In this document: positions 17,071 through 24,978 of the stretch, piece by piece
How positions within the stretch are numbered: position 1 is the stretch's first letter
How the letters are laid out: every line of letters starts with the position of its first letter
NCBI GenBank assembly: GCA_012959805.1
Contig: DUCN01000098.1
Coordinates: forward strand, 381,646-445,645
Source: Myxococcales bacterium
Lineage (GTDB): Bacteria > Myxococcota_A > UBA9160 > UBA4427
Length of the DNA: 64,000 nt
Direction of reading: 5' to 3'
Program-made: the position numbers and the translations under genes
The notes under the pieces: generated by a model
What the model saw: the letters and a program-made list of their open reading frames with translations, nothing else
Told to the model about the DNA's origin: nothing
Database searches by the model: none

Positions 17071-18381
17071 GTGACTACTCCGAGAACAACGCGAAGTACA
17101 ACGCCAAGTACAACGCCAACCACCTCCTATCGAGGTGCGCTCGAAAAGGCGCTCTACAAAGAGAGTCTCGATTGTGTCCACTGTGGTCTGTGCCTACAGA
17201 GTTGTCCGACCTATCGCGTTACGGGTCGGGAAACGGCATCCCCGCGTGGCCGGATCTATCTGATGCGTGGACTCGCCGAGGGACGTCTCGAGGATCCGAG
17301 TCTGCTCGCGGAAGAAGCCTTTGCCTGCCTTGGATGTCGTGCTTGCGAAACAGCTTGTCCAAGTGGCGTTCAATACGGTGAGATACTCGAACAGGCCAGA
17401 GCGATCGTTAGGGATTCCGAGAATGGGTTCCGGATCGCAACTTTCCTGGAACGTTTCGCGCTCCGAGGGATCGTCCCCGACCGCAAGCGGCTTCGCCTTT
17501 TCGTCAGCTTATTGTCGATTGTTCAGCGTCTCGGACTGGATCGGTTGGCTGCCCTCATCTTGCCGAAGCGAATCGGTGAGATGACGACTCTCCTACCAAA
17601 AATTCCGAAGGCCACCGAACGCCGCCGCATGCCATCGCGAACCCCGGCCATGGGAACGAAGCGCGGGCGGGTCGCGCTCTTCGAGGGCTGCGTGATGCCC
17701 GAGTTTTTTGGCCGTGTGAACGATGCCGCTCGACTTGTTCTGGCCCGCGCGGGCTATGAGGTGATCGTGCCGGAATCCCAGGGTTGTTGCGGCGCACTGC
17801 AGGCCCATAGCGGGGATCTCGAATTCGCCCATGGATTGGCGCGAAAGAATGCGCGGGCATTCTCGAATGATCTCGGGTCGGTCGACGCGATTATCGTGAC
17901 TTCAGCCGGGTGTAGCGCGGCGCTACGCGAAGCCGAGAATTGGATCGGCGAAGAGGGCGGTCCCCTCGCCATTCGCGTTCGCGATGTGCTCGAGTTTCTT
18001 GACGAAGTCGACGCCGAGCTCCCATTTACGTCGTTGCCAAAGCGCGTTTGTTATGACGATGCCTGCCATCTCATTCATGCACAGGGGATCGCGGACGCTC
18101 CGAGAAGGTTGCTCTCTGGGATTCCCGATCTCAAACTCATTTCGCATCGAGATCCCGAAGCCTGTTGTGGTGCGGCCGGGATCTACAACCTGACGAATCC
18201 AGAGATGTCGAAGCAGGTTCTCCAGCCGAAACTCGATGCGCTGGCCGATGCAGCGCCCGATATCGTTGCGACGGCCAATCCCGGTTGTGCGATGCAATTG
18301 TCGTCGGGGCTCTCAGGGCGAGGTCTGTCCATGCGAATCGTGCACCCGATCGAATTACTCGAAGAGGCGAGCCGAAGCTAG
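17071..18381 (+). CDS. glcF: Glycolate oxidase iron-sulfur subunit GlcF
   Basis: GlcF carries electrons from GlcD/GlcE to the quinone pool. The 436-aa protein has two 4Fe-4S motifs, CVHCGLCLQSCP (Cys35, 38, 41, 45) and CLGCRACETACP (Cys86, 89, 92, 96). Two CCG domains contain GCCGALQAHSGD and CCGAAGIYN. The start is a GTG preceded by GGGGAG about 11 nt upstream. Residues 2-19 are a Thr/Pro/Ser-rich run encoded by a 12-bp tandem repeat, unlike most GlcF proteins, so the first residues may be dispensable. Confidence 0.93.
   Translation: MTTPRTTRSTTPSTTPTTSYRGALEKALYKESLDCVHCGLCLQSCPTYRVTGRETASPRGRIYLMRGLAEGRLEDPSLLAEEAFACLGCRACETACPSGVQYGEILEQARAIVRDSENGFRIATFLERFALRGIVPDRKRLRLFVSLLSIVQRLGLDRLAALILPKRIGEMTTLLPKIPKATERRRMPSRTPAMGTKRGRVALFEGCVMPEFFGRVNDAARLVLARAGYEVIVPESQGCCGALQAHSGDLEFAHGLARKNARAFSNDLGSVDAIIVTSAGCSAALREAENWIGEEGGPLAIRVRDVLEFLDEVDAELPFTSLPKRVCYDDACHLIHAQGIADAPRRLLSGIPDLKLISHRDPEACCGAAGIYNLTNPEMSKQVLQPKLDALADAAPDIVATANPGCAMQLSSGLSGRGLSMRIVHPIELLEEASRS
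17084..17119 (+). repeat. 12-bp tandem repeat (3 units) in the 5' end of glcF
   Basis: GAACAACGCGAA, GTACAACGCCAA and GTACAACGCCAA stand head to tail at 17084-17095, 17096-17107 and 17108-17119. They keep the frame and encode the Thr-rich N-terminal tail of GlcF. This is a candidate for length variation between strains. Confidence 0.75.
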
Positions 18382-18420
18382 CCTTTCGATCGGAAAACGA
18401 TCGAATCGCGCTCCAGGCTC

Positions 18421-20907
18421 TTAGCGATACAAAAATGCATCTGGCGTCTTCCGCGGCGGCCGCCAGCGTGGGAATGCGCCTAACGTTAAATCATCAAGGC
18501 TTCCCCGTAATACGAGATCGAAGGGCAGGATCGAATCTCGCCCCCGAACCAATCCATAGCGTTCGCGCAGACTCTGATAGACGTGGGTGGACTCGGCTGT
18601 TGGTCGAGGATCGATCTCTTCGGTCAGTCCGAGCGCGGCCCTTTCAAGGTAGACGTCTCGGCCGGCATCGGCGGACTGGCGGGCATCGACATCGATCAGG
18701 CCATTTAGTTGAATGGCTTCATCAAGGGCAGAGGCGAGCTGGCTGAGTCGCTGCTTGGAGATCTTTCGGAACCGCGACTCCGGCGGATCGTCCTTGTCAC
18801 CGTTCTCGGCGATCAAGAGGATCTCGAGCGCGCGCCCTCCGCGAAGAAGCACGCCGTCGGGATGAAGCTCACCATCGGAGGGATCGTCGTTGAGAAGTCT
18901 TGGATTCAGCCCCAGGCCTTTGGGTCCGGAGACGTTCGGGTTCTCGAGCATAAAGCTCTTCGTGATTCGAATATGCTGGGCGCTGGCGTCTTCGATTTCG
19001 GCACGCATACGGAGGCCGGCTTCCTTGCCTCCCTCCGAGTCCGGAAACTCGCGTGCCAGACCCTTTAGAATCGATGAACGATTGTCACGACGATCCACAC
19101 GGTCGACACCGACCAATCGTCTGTCCGTCATTTTCTCGACCAGTTCCGCGCGATCTTCGGCGTCGAATTCAGGAATCAGATCCGCAAGGCGAAGCGCCCT
19201 TCCCCAGCGCTTCTCGTCATACTCATAATCGTATAACCAATCGATCACCTCGCGCTGTTTCGCTCCGCGAGGAAAACGCCTCAGATATCGGTATCCGGCG
19301 AGGGATGGGGCGCGCCGGAAATCCGGAGACCCTGTCCAAGGAGAGGTCAACGCACGCAGTGGGGCAAGAACGATCGTGATCGCAATCGTTGGTGTGTCGA
19401 TCAAATAGGCGAGCGGCGTCGGAAGGTTGGGATAGCGCGTTCGCCGGACCCATTCGCCAGCCAGCCGCCATGCGAGTTCCTCGCGGTTGGCCGCTCGCTC
19501 GAGCCTCTCGAATGCGCCATACGGATTCTGCCATGTGTCATCGAGCAGCGTCTGCGCATGACGCGCCATTCTACTTCGATCGACGCCAAGCGAAGCCACG
19601 ATTCCGAGCCTTCGCCGAGCTCCTTCATCGTCATCGCGCTCGTGTTGTTTGAGCGCCAAGAGGAATTCGGTCATTCCATGAAGGTCGCCAGCGTCATCAT
19701 CGTTCGCCATGCGGAACTCCCGGTAGTCGGCGAGCCGAAAAGCGAGTCGAGAAGGATCGAATTTCTCCGTGAGAAGAGCCCGGGCAAGTGCGGCAGACAT
19801 CGTGCGGAATTCATCGGAAGCGTCCGATGTCGGAATTGCCTCGAGGGATTCCAATCGCAGTCGAGTATTGCTTGCGATCTCTTCGCTCGACGTTGTTTCG
19901 GTTCTTGCAGCACGACGTCGAAGCCGACGATTCTCGTCGGGATGCGGGGCGAGGATCTGTCCGGCAGCTTTTGCATGGTGAAGTGCAAGCTCCGATTCGG
20001 ATTGGTCCAGCGCTGTTTCTGCAGCTCGAACGTGGCGCAGTGCGAGGGTCTCTTCCAATAGGATCTGGCTCTTCTCGACCTTGGCTTCGAGAGTTGGCGT
20101 CAATGCAGTATCAGGATGTCGAAGCAAGAAGTCTTGCCGCAAGACGAGCGCCTGCCGATCCGTCAACGAGAGTGCTTCGTTATTCGAAAAGTCTGCGAAA
20201 TAGTGGATGATGCTATTCGTCAGCTGATAGGGTGCGAGGATGAAGCCTGTGATGAGCGAACTTCCAAGAGGCTGAGAGACCGCGTTGAAGGTTCTCGCCC
20301 AAAGTCGATGCCAGTCATCGAATTGACGCCTCTTTGCGAGCCGAATGGGGTCGTCATCGATCAGTCGATCCAGGCGACTTCGAAGGCGTGGATCGAGTGC
20401 CGGCCGCCCTCGTGAACCAAGCCGACCAAGCCAACTAAACCGCGCCCGCAATTTTCGAGACTGCTCACGATCCAGGATGGGGTCATCGAGGGTCGCGTTG
20501 CGCAGGTCGATGGCGAGGGGGATCAAGGCGTCGTTGTCCTTGCCTGGTTCAATTCGGGTGAGGGCTACGAGGGCGTCCTCGACCGCGGGTTCTACGGGGC
20601 TTCCCGAGTCCGCAATTTGCTCGGAGGGCTTGGGGCCTTCGACGCCAATCGCATTGCGAGTCGAGGCATCGTATTGGCCCGAGATCAGTGAAGCGCGTGC
20701 GAGTTCGGCCGCGGCCAGGTCTGCGTCGCTGGGGATCCACCGGACGGGGAGCGCCAGGGGCTCGAGAAGATCATCGATCACGACCGTTGGCGCTGTCTTG
20801 CAGCCGAGCGAGAGGGAGACCAGGAGCATCAGCCCAAGTACAGATGACGAAGGCCGATTCACGATCGACGTTTCGAGATTCTGGCTAACGATCAAATCGG
20901 TCGGCAT
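18421..20907 (-). CDS. Large lipoprotein of unknown function
   Basis: The 828-aa product is not recognised. Near the N-terminus, LGLMLLVSLSLGC is a clear lipoprotein signal with the cysteine acylation site. A GTG at 20862 would give a compact 21-residue signal peptide, whereas the ATG at 20907 adds 15 residues and overlaps the upstream gene by 23 nt. The mature protein is charged and mostly helical, with helical-repeat character. It has short hydrophobic patches (for example around SSLITGFILAPYQLTNSIIHYF and IAITIVLAPLRAL) that could contact membrane or partners. It converges with glcF and follows another unknown lipoprotein gene, so the pair probably act together in the envelope. Confidence 0.75.
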   Translation of the reverse strand: MPTDLIVSQNLETSIVNRPSSSVLGLMLLVSLSLGCKTAPTVVIDDLLEPLALPVRWIPSDADLAAAELARASLISGQYDASTRNAIGVEGPKPSEQIADSGSPVEPAVEDALVALTRIEPGKDNDALIPLAIDLRNATLDDPILDREQSRKLRARFSWLGRLGSRGRPALDPRLRSRLDRLIDDDPIRLAKRRQFDDWHRLWARTFNAVSQPLGSSLITGFILAPYQLTNSIIHYFADFSNNEALSLTDRQALVLRQDFLLRHPDTALTPTLEAKVEKSQILLEETLALRHVRAAETALDQSESELALHHAKAAGQILAPHPDENRRLRRRAARTETTSSEEIASNTRLRLESLEAIPTSDASDEFRTMSAALARALLTEKFDPSRLAFRLADYREFRMANDDDAGDLHGMTEFLLALKQHERDDDEGARRRLGIVASLGVDRSRMARHAQTLLDDTWQNPYGAFERLERAANREELAWRLAGEWVRRTRYPNLPTPLAYLIDTPTIAITIVLAPLRALTSPWTGSPDFRRAPSLAGYRYLRRFPRGAKQREVIDWLYDYEYDEKRWGRALRLADLIPEFDAEDRAELVEKMTDRRLVGVDRVDRRDNRSSILKGLAREFPDSEGGKEAGLRMRAEIEDASAQHIRITKSFMLENPNVSGPKGLGLNPRLLNDDPSDGELHPDGVLLRGGRALEILLIAENGDKDDPPESRFRKISKQRLSQLASALDEAIQLNGLIDVDARQSADAGRDVYLERAALGLTEEIDPRPTAESTHVYQSLRERYGLVRGRDSILPFDLVLRGSLDDLTLGAFPRWRPPRKTPDAFLYR

Positions 20908-21928
20908 CGATGCTCAATGTCAGGGCGAGAAAAGCTTCGAGGTTGCGCGTGGCCACGAGTTTCTCGGGGCGCCCGTCATGACTTGCGACGAGTTCATAGA
21001 GCTGAATTGCTGCATCAAACAGCTCTCGGAATCTTGCCGGATCGAAGGACAGACTTTCCGGCGGAACAGCCGCGAGGTATTCCCGCCCAAGTGTGGCGTA
21101 GAAGTCGGCGAGGCGAAGTAGATGTTGTAACCGGTTCTTGCTCGCGCCATGTCGAGTCACGACGCGCTGCAGTTCTTGTAGCGCCAGCAGCGTTCCGTCT
21201 CTTACAACGGATCGAATGGCGACGGCGTATTCTGCGCGGATCCAGTCGGCTCGCTCGATCTCTTCCTGCACGATCCATCTATAATGATCGTCACGCACCT
21301 CCTCGAGTAGCCTCGTCAGTTGGGCGATGCGTTCATCCAGACCCATTCGTACACGACTCGTATCCAGGGCAAGGGGTTCAACGCCGACTTCCGCGAAGGG
21401 GTCCCCCAGATCAATACCGATCTTGATGGCGCGATCGATCTGTTCACAGATCAGAGCACTCTCGAGGGCGACTGGGCCGAGTTCGATCGAGAGTCGGGCG
21501 CTCTCTCGGTATTGCTGTGCTGCAAGATCGAAAGCGCGCAATCTCTCCAGAGCTCGAGCCTTGGCGAATGCGATTACATCGTCCATGTATCCGCTGCGCA
21601 TTGCGTTCACTTCAGCACGCTCGAGACTCTCCAGGCGAAGCAGCGAAGCGCGGTAGACGTTGCGCCCTGAAAAGTCGCTTGCGGGTGGGAAGCGGTAGGT
21701 GTTGTCCGGGACATGGCGCCGAAGGACGGCCACTATCTCGAGGATTCCCTCACTCGGACTGTATTGGGCTTCGATCTGTTTCTTGGAGAACGTGCTGCAT
21801 CCCAGTGTTGGCAAGATCGTAATGGCTACACAAGCCAGTAAAAACGTTAGGTCTGCGCGGCACGCGCGGCGGCGCAATGCCGGTCGGTCTTGATTGGAGG
21901 GCGCAATCGAGACTGGCTTCGACGTCAC
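20885..21928 (-). CDS. Lipoprotein of unknown function, helical-repeat type
   Basis: The 347-aa product is not recognised by family. It has a signal peptide with the lipobox ILPTLGC after a basic N-terminus (RRRACRADLTFLLACVAI). The mature region is rich in helices with TPR-like spacing (ALERLRAFDLAAQQYRESARLS; RVRMGLDERIAQLTRLLEEV; ELFDAAIQLYELVASHDG). Its ATG overlaps the stop of the upstream synthase gene by 4 nt, and its end overlaps the next lipoprotein gene, so the three genes are one transcription unit. Confidence 0.75.
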   Translation of the reverse strand: MTSKPVSIAPSNQDRPALRRRACRADLTFLLACVAITILPTLGCSTFSKKQIEAQYSPSEGILEIVAVLRRHVPDNTYRFPPASDFSGRNVYRASLLRLESLERAEVNAMRSGYMDDVIAFAKARALERLRAFDLAAQQYRESARLSIELGPVALESALICEQIDRAIKIGIDLGDPFAEVGVEPLALDTSRVRMGLDERIAQLTRLLEEVRDDHYRWIVQEEIERADWIRAEYAVAIRSVVRDGTLLALQELQRVVTRHGASKNRLQHLLRLADFYATLGREYLAAVPPESLSFDPARFRELFDAAIQLYELVASHDGRPEKLVATRNLEAFLALTLSIDADRFDR

Positions 21929-23598
21929 CGGTCAGACCGTTTGGAAGGGGCGGTTGCCTTGCGGCGATCCTTGGCAGGACGTTTAGATTTAGCGTTCGTC
22001 CGTCTCGTCGAGACCGCGTTCAGCATCTTTTCCGTTGCGATGATGGCGGCGGCCAGCTGGTCGGAATCGACGCCTAACGTCGAGAAAGTCTCGCCGGCCT
22101 TGCGACGACCGGAAGACGATGGCGTCTGGACGAGCCAGGTGATCGTTGTTTCCACGAGCGCGCCGGTTCGACCCCCAGGGGGGATCCGGACCCGATAGTC
22201 GGCGAGTATCGGCACGTCGATCGTGAGTGCCTTGGCCGCCTTCTTAAGGGCATTCATGAATGCGTCGTAACCACCGTCACCGCTCGCTTCCGCTTTCTCG
22301 ACGACCCCACGATACGCGAGGGCGACCTCGGCCTTTGGCGGCTCGCCGCTGGCCACGTCCACGCGGTAGCTGGCGATCTTGACGAGCTGATCCTCTGGTG
22401 TCTTGAGCACGTCCGCAATCAGGTAGGGAAGGTCTTCGGGGGTGACGATATGTTTTCGGTCGCCGAGCTCAACGATGCGTTCCAGCACGAGATCCCGGTC
22501 GGCTTCTGGAAGCGCGATGCCCAGGTCGGCGAGGTTATGGTCGAGGGACGCCTTGCCGGAAAGCTTACCCAGGGCGTAGCGCCGGGCGCCGCCAAATCGT
22601 TTGGGCGCTAGGCGAGTTGCGTAGAGATCACCCTTGGCATCGCCGTCCGCATGAATGCCCGCCGTCTGTGTGTAGACGTCTCTGCCGACGATCGGTGTAT
22701 TGGCGGAAACTTCTTTACCGGAAAAGGTTTCGACGAGGCTCGACAGTGCCGACAATCGACCTTCAATCACGCTGGTCCTGATCTCGCTGTGATCATGGAT
22801 TGCCGCAACAACTTCTGACAGAGAGGTGTTGCCCGCTCTTTCGCCCATTCCATTCACACTGGTATGGACACCGCGGGCGCCGCATTGGATCGCAGCGAGG
22901 CAATTTGCGGTAGCCAACCCATAATCGTTGTGACCGTGGTATTCGAAATCAACAGCTGGCCAGGTCGCGGTCATCAATCCCACGAATCGGGTCACGTCCT
23001 CTGGTGAGAAAATGCCCAGGGTGTCCGCAAGAAAGATTCGTGCGACGCGGAGCTCGCGAAGTTCCTGGACCATGGCGAAGACATAGTCGAAGGAATCCCG
23101 GACCCCGCTCGACCAATCCTCGAGATAGACGTTGACTGTTAGTCGTTTTTTTCGGGCGTAGCGAACAGTGGCCGAGATTCGCTCACGATGTTGTTCCGGC
23201 GTCAAGCCGAGTTGTTCGACGCAATGACGTTCGGAGCCCTTTGTGAGGAGGTTCATGACCTTGCCACCGGCTCCGCAGATCCAGTCGACGGATTTCTTGC
23301 CGTCGCAATAACCGAGCATCTCGACGCGCTGAATGAGCCGGGCCTTGCGAGCCCATTTGGTGATTCTCTGAGCAGATTCAAGTTCGCCCGTGGAAACGCG
23401 AGTCGAGGCGATCTCGATTCGATCGACCTCGACATCGACAAGAAGCATGCGGGCGAGTTGAAGCTTTTCCGCTGGCGAGTAGGACACGTTCGGTGTCTGT
23501 TCACCATCACGGAGCGTCGTGTCCATCACGGCGACATGGGGCGGGTCGCCGGGGAGCCGACCTTCTTGGCGCGTATTCAGTTTCGAAACGGCTGTCAT
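21925..23598 (-). CDS. Citramalate / 2-isopropylmalate synthase-like acyltransferase
   Basis: This is an HMGL-like TIM-barrel enzyme that condenses acetyl-CoA with a 2-oxoacid. Clear motifs are MDTTLRDGEQTPNVSYS, the metal-binding FEYHGHNDYGLATANC, and VHTSVNGMGERAGNTSL. A C-terminal LeuA-type regulatory domain (about residues 390-510) is followed by a Lys/Arg-rich tail. This subgroup includes citramalate synthases as well as isopropylmalate synthases, so pyruvate or 2-oxoisovalerate is the likely co-substrate and the choice is open. The ATG at 23598 is preferred; an in-frame ATG at 23655 adds 19 unconserved residues. Neither has a strong Shine-Dalgarno. Confidence 0.85.
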   Translation of the reverse strand: MTAVSKLNTRQEGRLPGDPPHVAVMDTTLRDGEQTPNVSYSPAEKLQLARMLLVDVEVDRIEIASTRVSTGELESAQRITKWARKARLIQRVEMLGYCDGKKSVDWICGAGGKVMNLLTKGSERHCVEQLGLTPEQHRERISATVRYARKKRLTVNVYLEDWSSGVRDSFDYVFAMVQELRELRVARIFLADTLGIFSPEDVTRFVGLMTATWPAVDFEYHGHNDYGLATANCLAAIQCGARGVHTSVNGMGERAGNTSLSEVVAAIHDHSEIRTSVIEGRLSALSSLVETFSGKEVSANTPIVGRDVYTQTAGIHADGDAKGDLYATRLAPKRFGGARRYALGKLSGKASLDHNLADLGIALPEADRDLVLERIVELGDRKHIVTPEDLPYLIADVLKTPEDQLVKIASYRVDVASGEPPKAEVALAYRGVVEKAEASGDGGYDAFMNALKKAAKALTIDVPILADYRVRIPPGGRTGALVETTITWLVQTPSSSGRRKAGETFSTLGVDSDQLAAAIIATEKMLNAVSTRRTNAKSKRPAKDRRKATAPSKRSDR

Positions 23599-23800
23599 GG
23601 TGATGTCTTGCCTTGGCGCAGCACTAATGCGAGCCTCCGGAGGTTGCCGGGGCATCGGGCTTGCAGTTTCGGGGAGCGCCGGAGAGTACCCCGCGCTGCC
23701 CGACGGCGCGAATTGCTCGGCAGCGTGATTCGGCTCTGAGCGGCCGAGGCCGGTGTTTGATGCAGCCGGGCGCTAGCCTCCCCACGCCAGTACGGCAGAG

Positions 23801-23817
23801 CCCCCATGCCTTGGGGG
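23801..23817. other. Short GC-rich hairpin in the divergent intergenic region
   Basis: CCCCCA (23801-23806) and TGGGGG (23812-23817) form a 6-bp stem with a 5-nt loop, about 60 nt before the pseudouridine synthase start. The 223-280-nt region between the two divergent genes holds no gene. The hairpin has no U-tract, and its role is unknown. Confidence 0.3.
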
Positions 23818-23878
23818 AAGCAATTCGAGAACTGAGCCTTCGAATCGTGAGGCGAATGCCGCCAGGAGCCCGACCACT

Positions 23879-24868
23879 ATGCCAGACAAGATCGAAGGCG
23901 AACAATCAGAGGCGGGTTCCGAAGCTGCAAACTGGACCGCAGATCTGGATCAAGTAGGCGTTCGCTTGGATCGAGCCCTCGCCGAGGGGCTCGGGGTTTC
24001 CCGTGCCCGGGTTCGCCACCTCCTCGAGGTCGGCCGGATTTCGATGGCCGGCCAGGTTCTGGGGCTTTCCGACAAGTCACGGAAGGTCGAAGAGGCCGAC
24101 GACTTTACGATCTCCGGTTCATTGCGAGCCGAAGATGAAATGCCGCGGCCACGCCCCGACCTCGACCTAACAATCGTTGCAGAAGGGCTAGGCTGGATCG
24201 TCGTCGACAAGCCGCCGGGATGCGGTGTGCATCCGCTTCGGCCAGACCAAGAAGATACGGTCTTGAATTCGGTGGTTGCTCATTTTGACGGGATCGTCGG
24301 AGTTGGTGAAGGGGGGCTTCGCTCGGGTGTCGTCCATCGTCTCGATGTCGATACGACGGGGGCGCTGCTCTTCGCCAAAGACGAAATACATTGGAAGCGA
24401 TTTCGCGGTGCCTTCTCCGAGCATCGGGTCAGGAAGACCTATCTGGCGCTGGTTGCCGGAAATTTTGAGCAGGCCCGTCGCGTCGATCTGTCACTCGAAG
24501 TTACCCGACATCACCCCGCACATGTTCAGGTCGTCAAGGGTGGACACGCGTGCCGGCAACATGTGACACCGGTCGAGAGCTTCTCCGAGGCAACGCTTGT
24601 CGAAGTTGGGCTCGAAACAGGGTTCCTGCATCAGATTCGAGCGACGATGGCGCATCTTGGTCATCCGGTGGTTGGGGACGCAGAATACGCGTCCGCATCG
24701 GAATACGAAGGCGATTCGGAATCCGAGGGTGTGGCATCGATCGCGGCACCGAGGCAGATGCTCCATGCGGCGCGACTCTCCGTGGATGAGATCTCGGTCG
24801 ATGTGCCGATGCCCGCGGACTTCAAGGCTGTCCTCGAGTCGCTTAGGCAGGGAGATCGTCAGCTCTGA
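23879..24868 (+). CDS. RluA/RluD-family pseudouridine synthase
   Basis: The enzyme isomerises uridine to pseudouridine in rRNA or tRNA. The 329-aa product has an N-terminal S4 RNA-binding domain (VRLDRALAEGLGVSRARVRHLLEVG, residues about 27-52). The catalytic domain holds the signature VVHRLDVDTTGALLFAKD, with nucleophile Asp156. WIVVDKPPGCGVHPL and ETGFLHQIRATMAHLGHPVVGD are also family motifs. It could be RluD or a relative of other specificity. AGGAG lies upstream of the ATG. Confidence 0.88.
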   Translation: MPDKIEGEQSEAGSEAANWTADLDQVGVRLDRALAEGLGVSRARVRHLLEVGRISMAGQVLGLSDKSRKVEEADDFTISGSLRAEDEMPRPRPDLDLTIVAEGLGWIVVDKPPGCGVHPLRPDQEDTVLNSVVAHFDGIVGVGEGGLRSGVVHRLDVDTTGALLFAKDEIHWKRFRGAFSEHRVRKTYLALVAGNFEQARRVDLSLEVTRHHPAHVQVVKGGHACRQHVTPVESFSEATLVEVGLETGFLHQIRATMAHLGHPVVGDAEYASASEYEGDSESEGVASIAAPRQMLHAARLSVDEISVDVPMPADFKAVLESLRQGDRQL

Positions 24869-24978
24869 TTCTCACGAACACCGAGTGACACTCACGGATA
24901 TTGGTCTGCGTGGCGATAACATGTCGAGGATTTTTCCCTGTCGTCGTCGAGATCCGGTCCGTCTATCATCCTCAAGAG

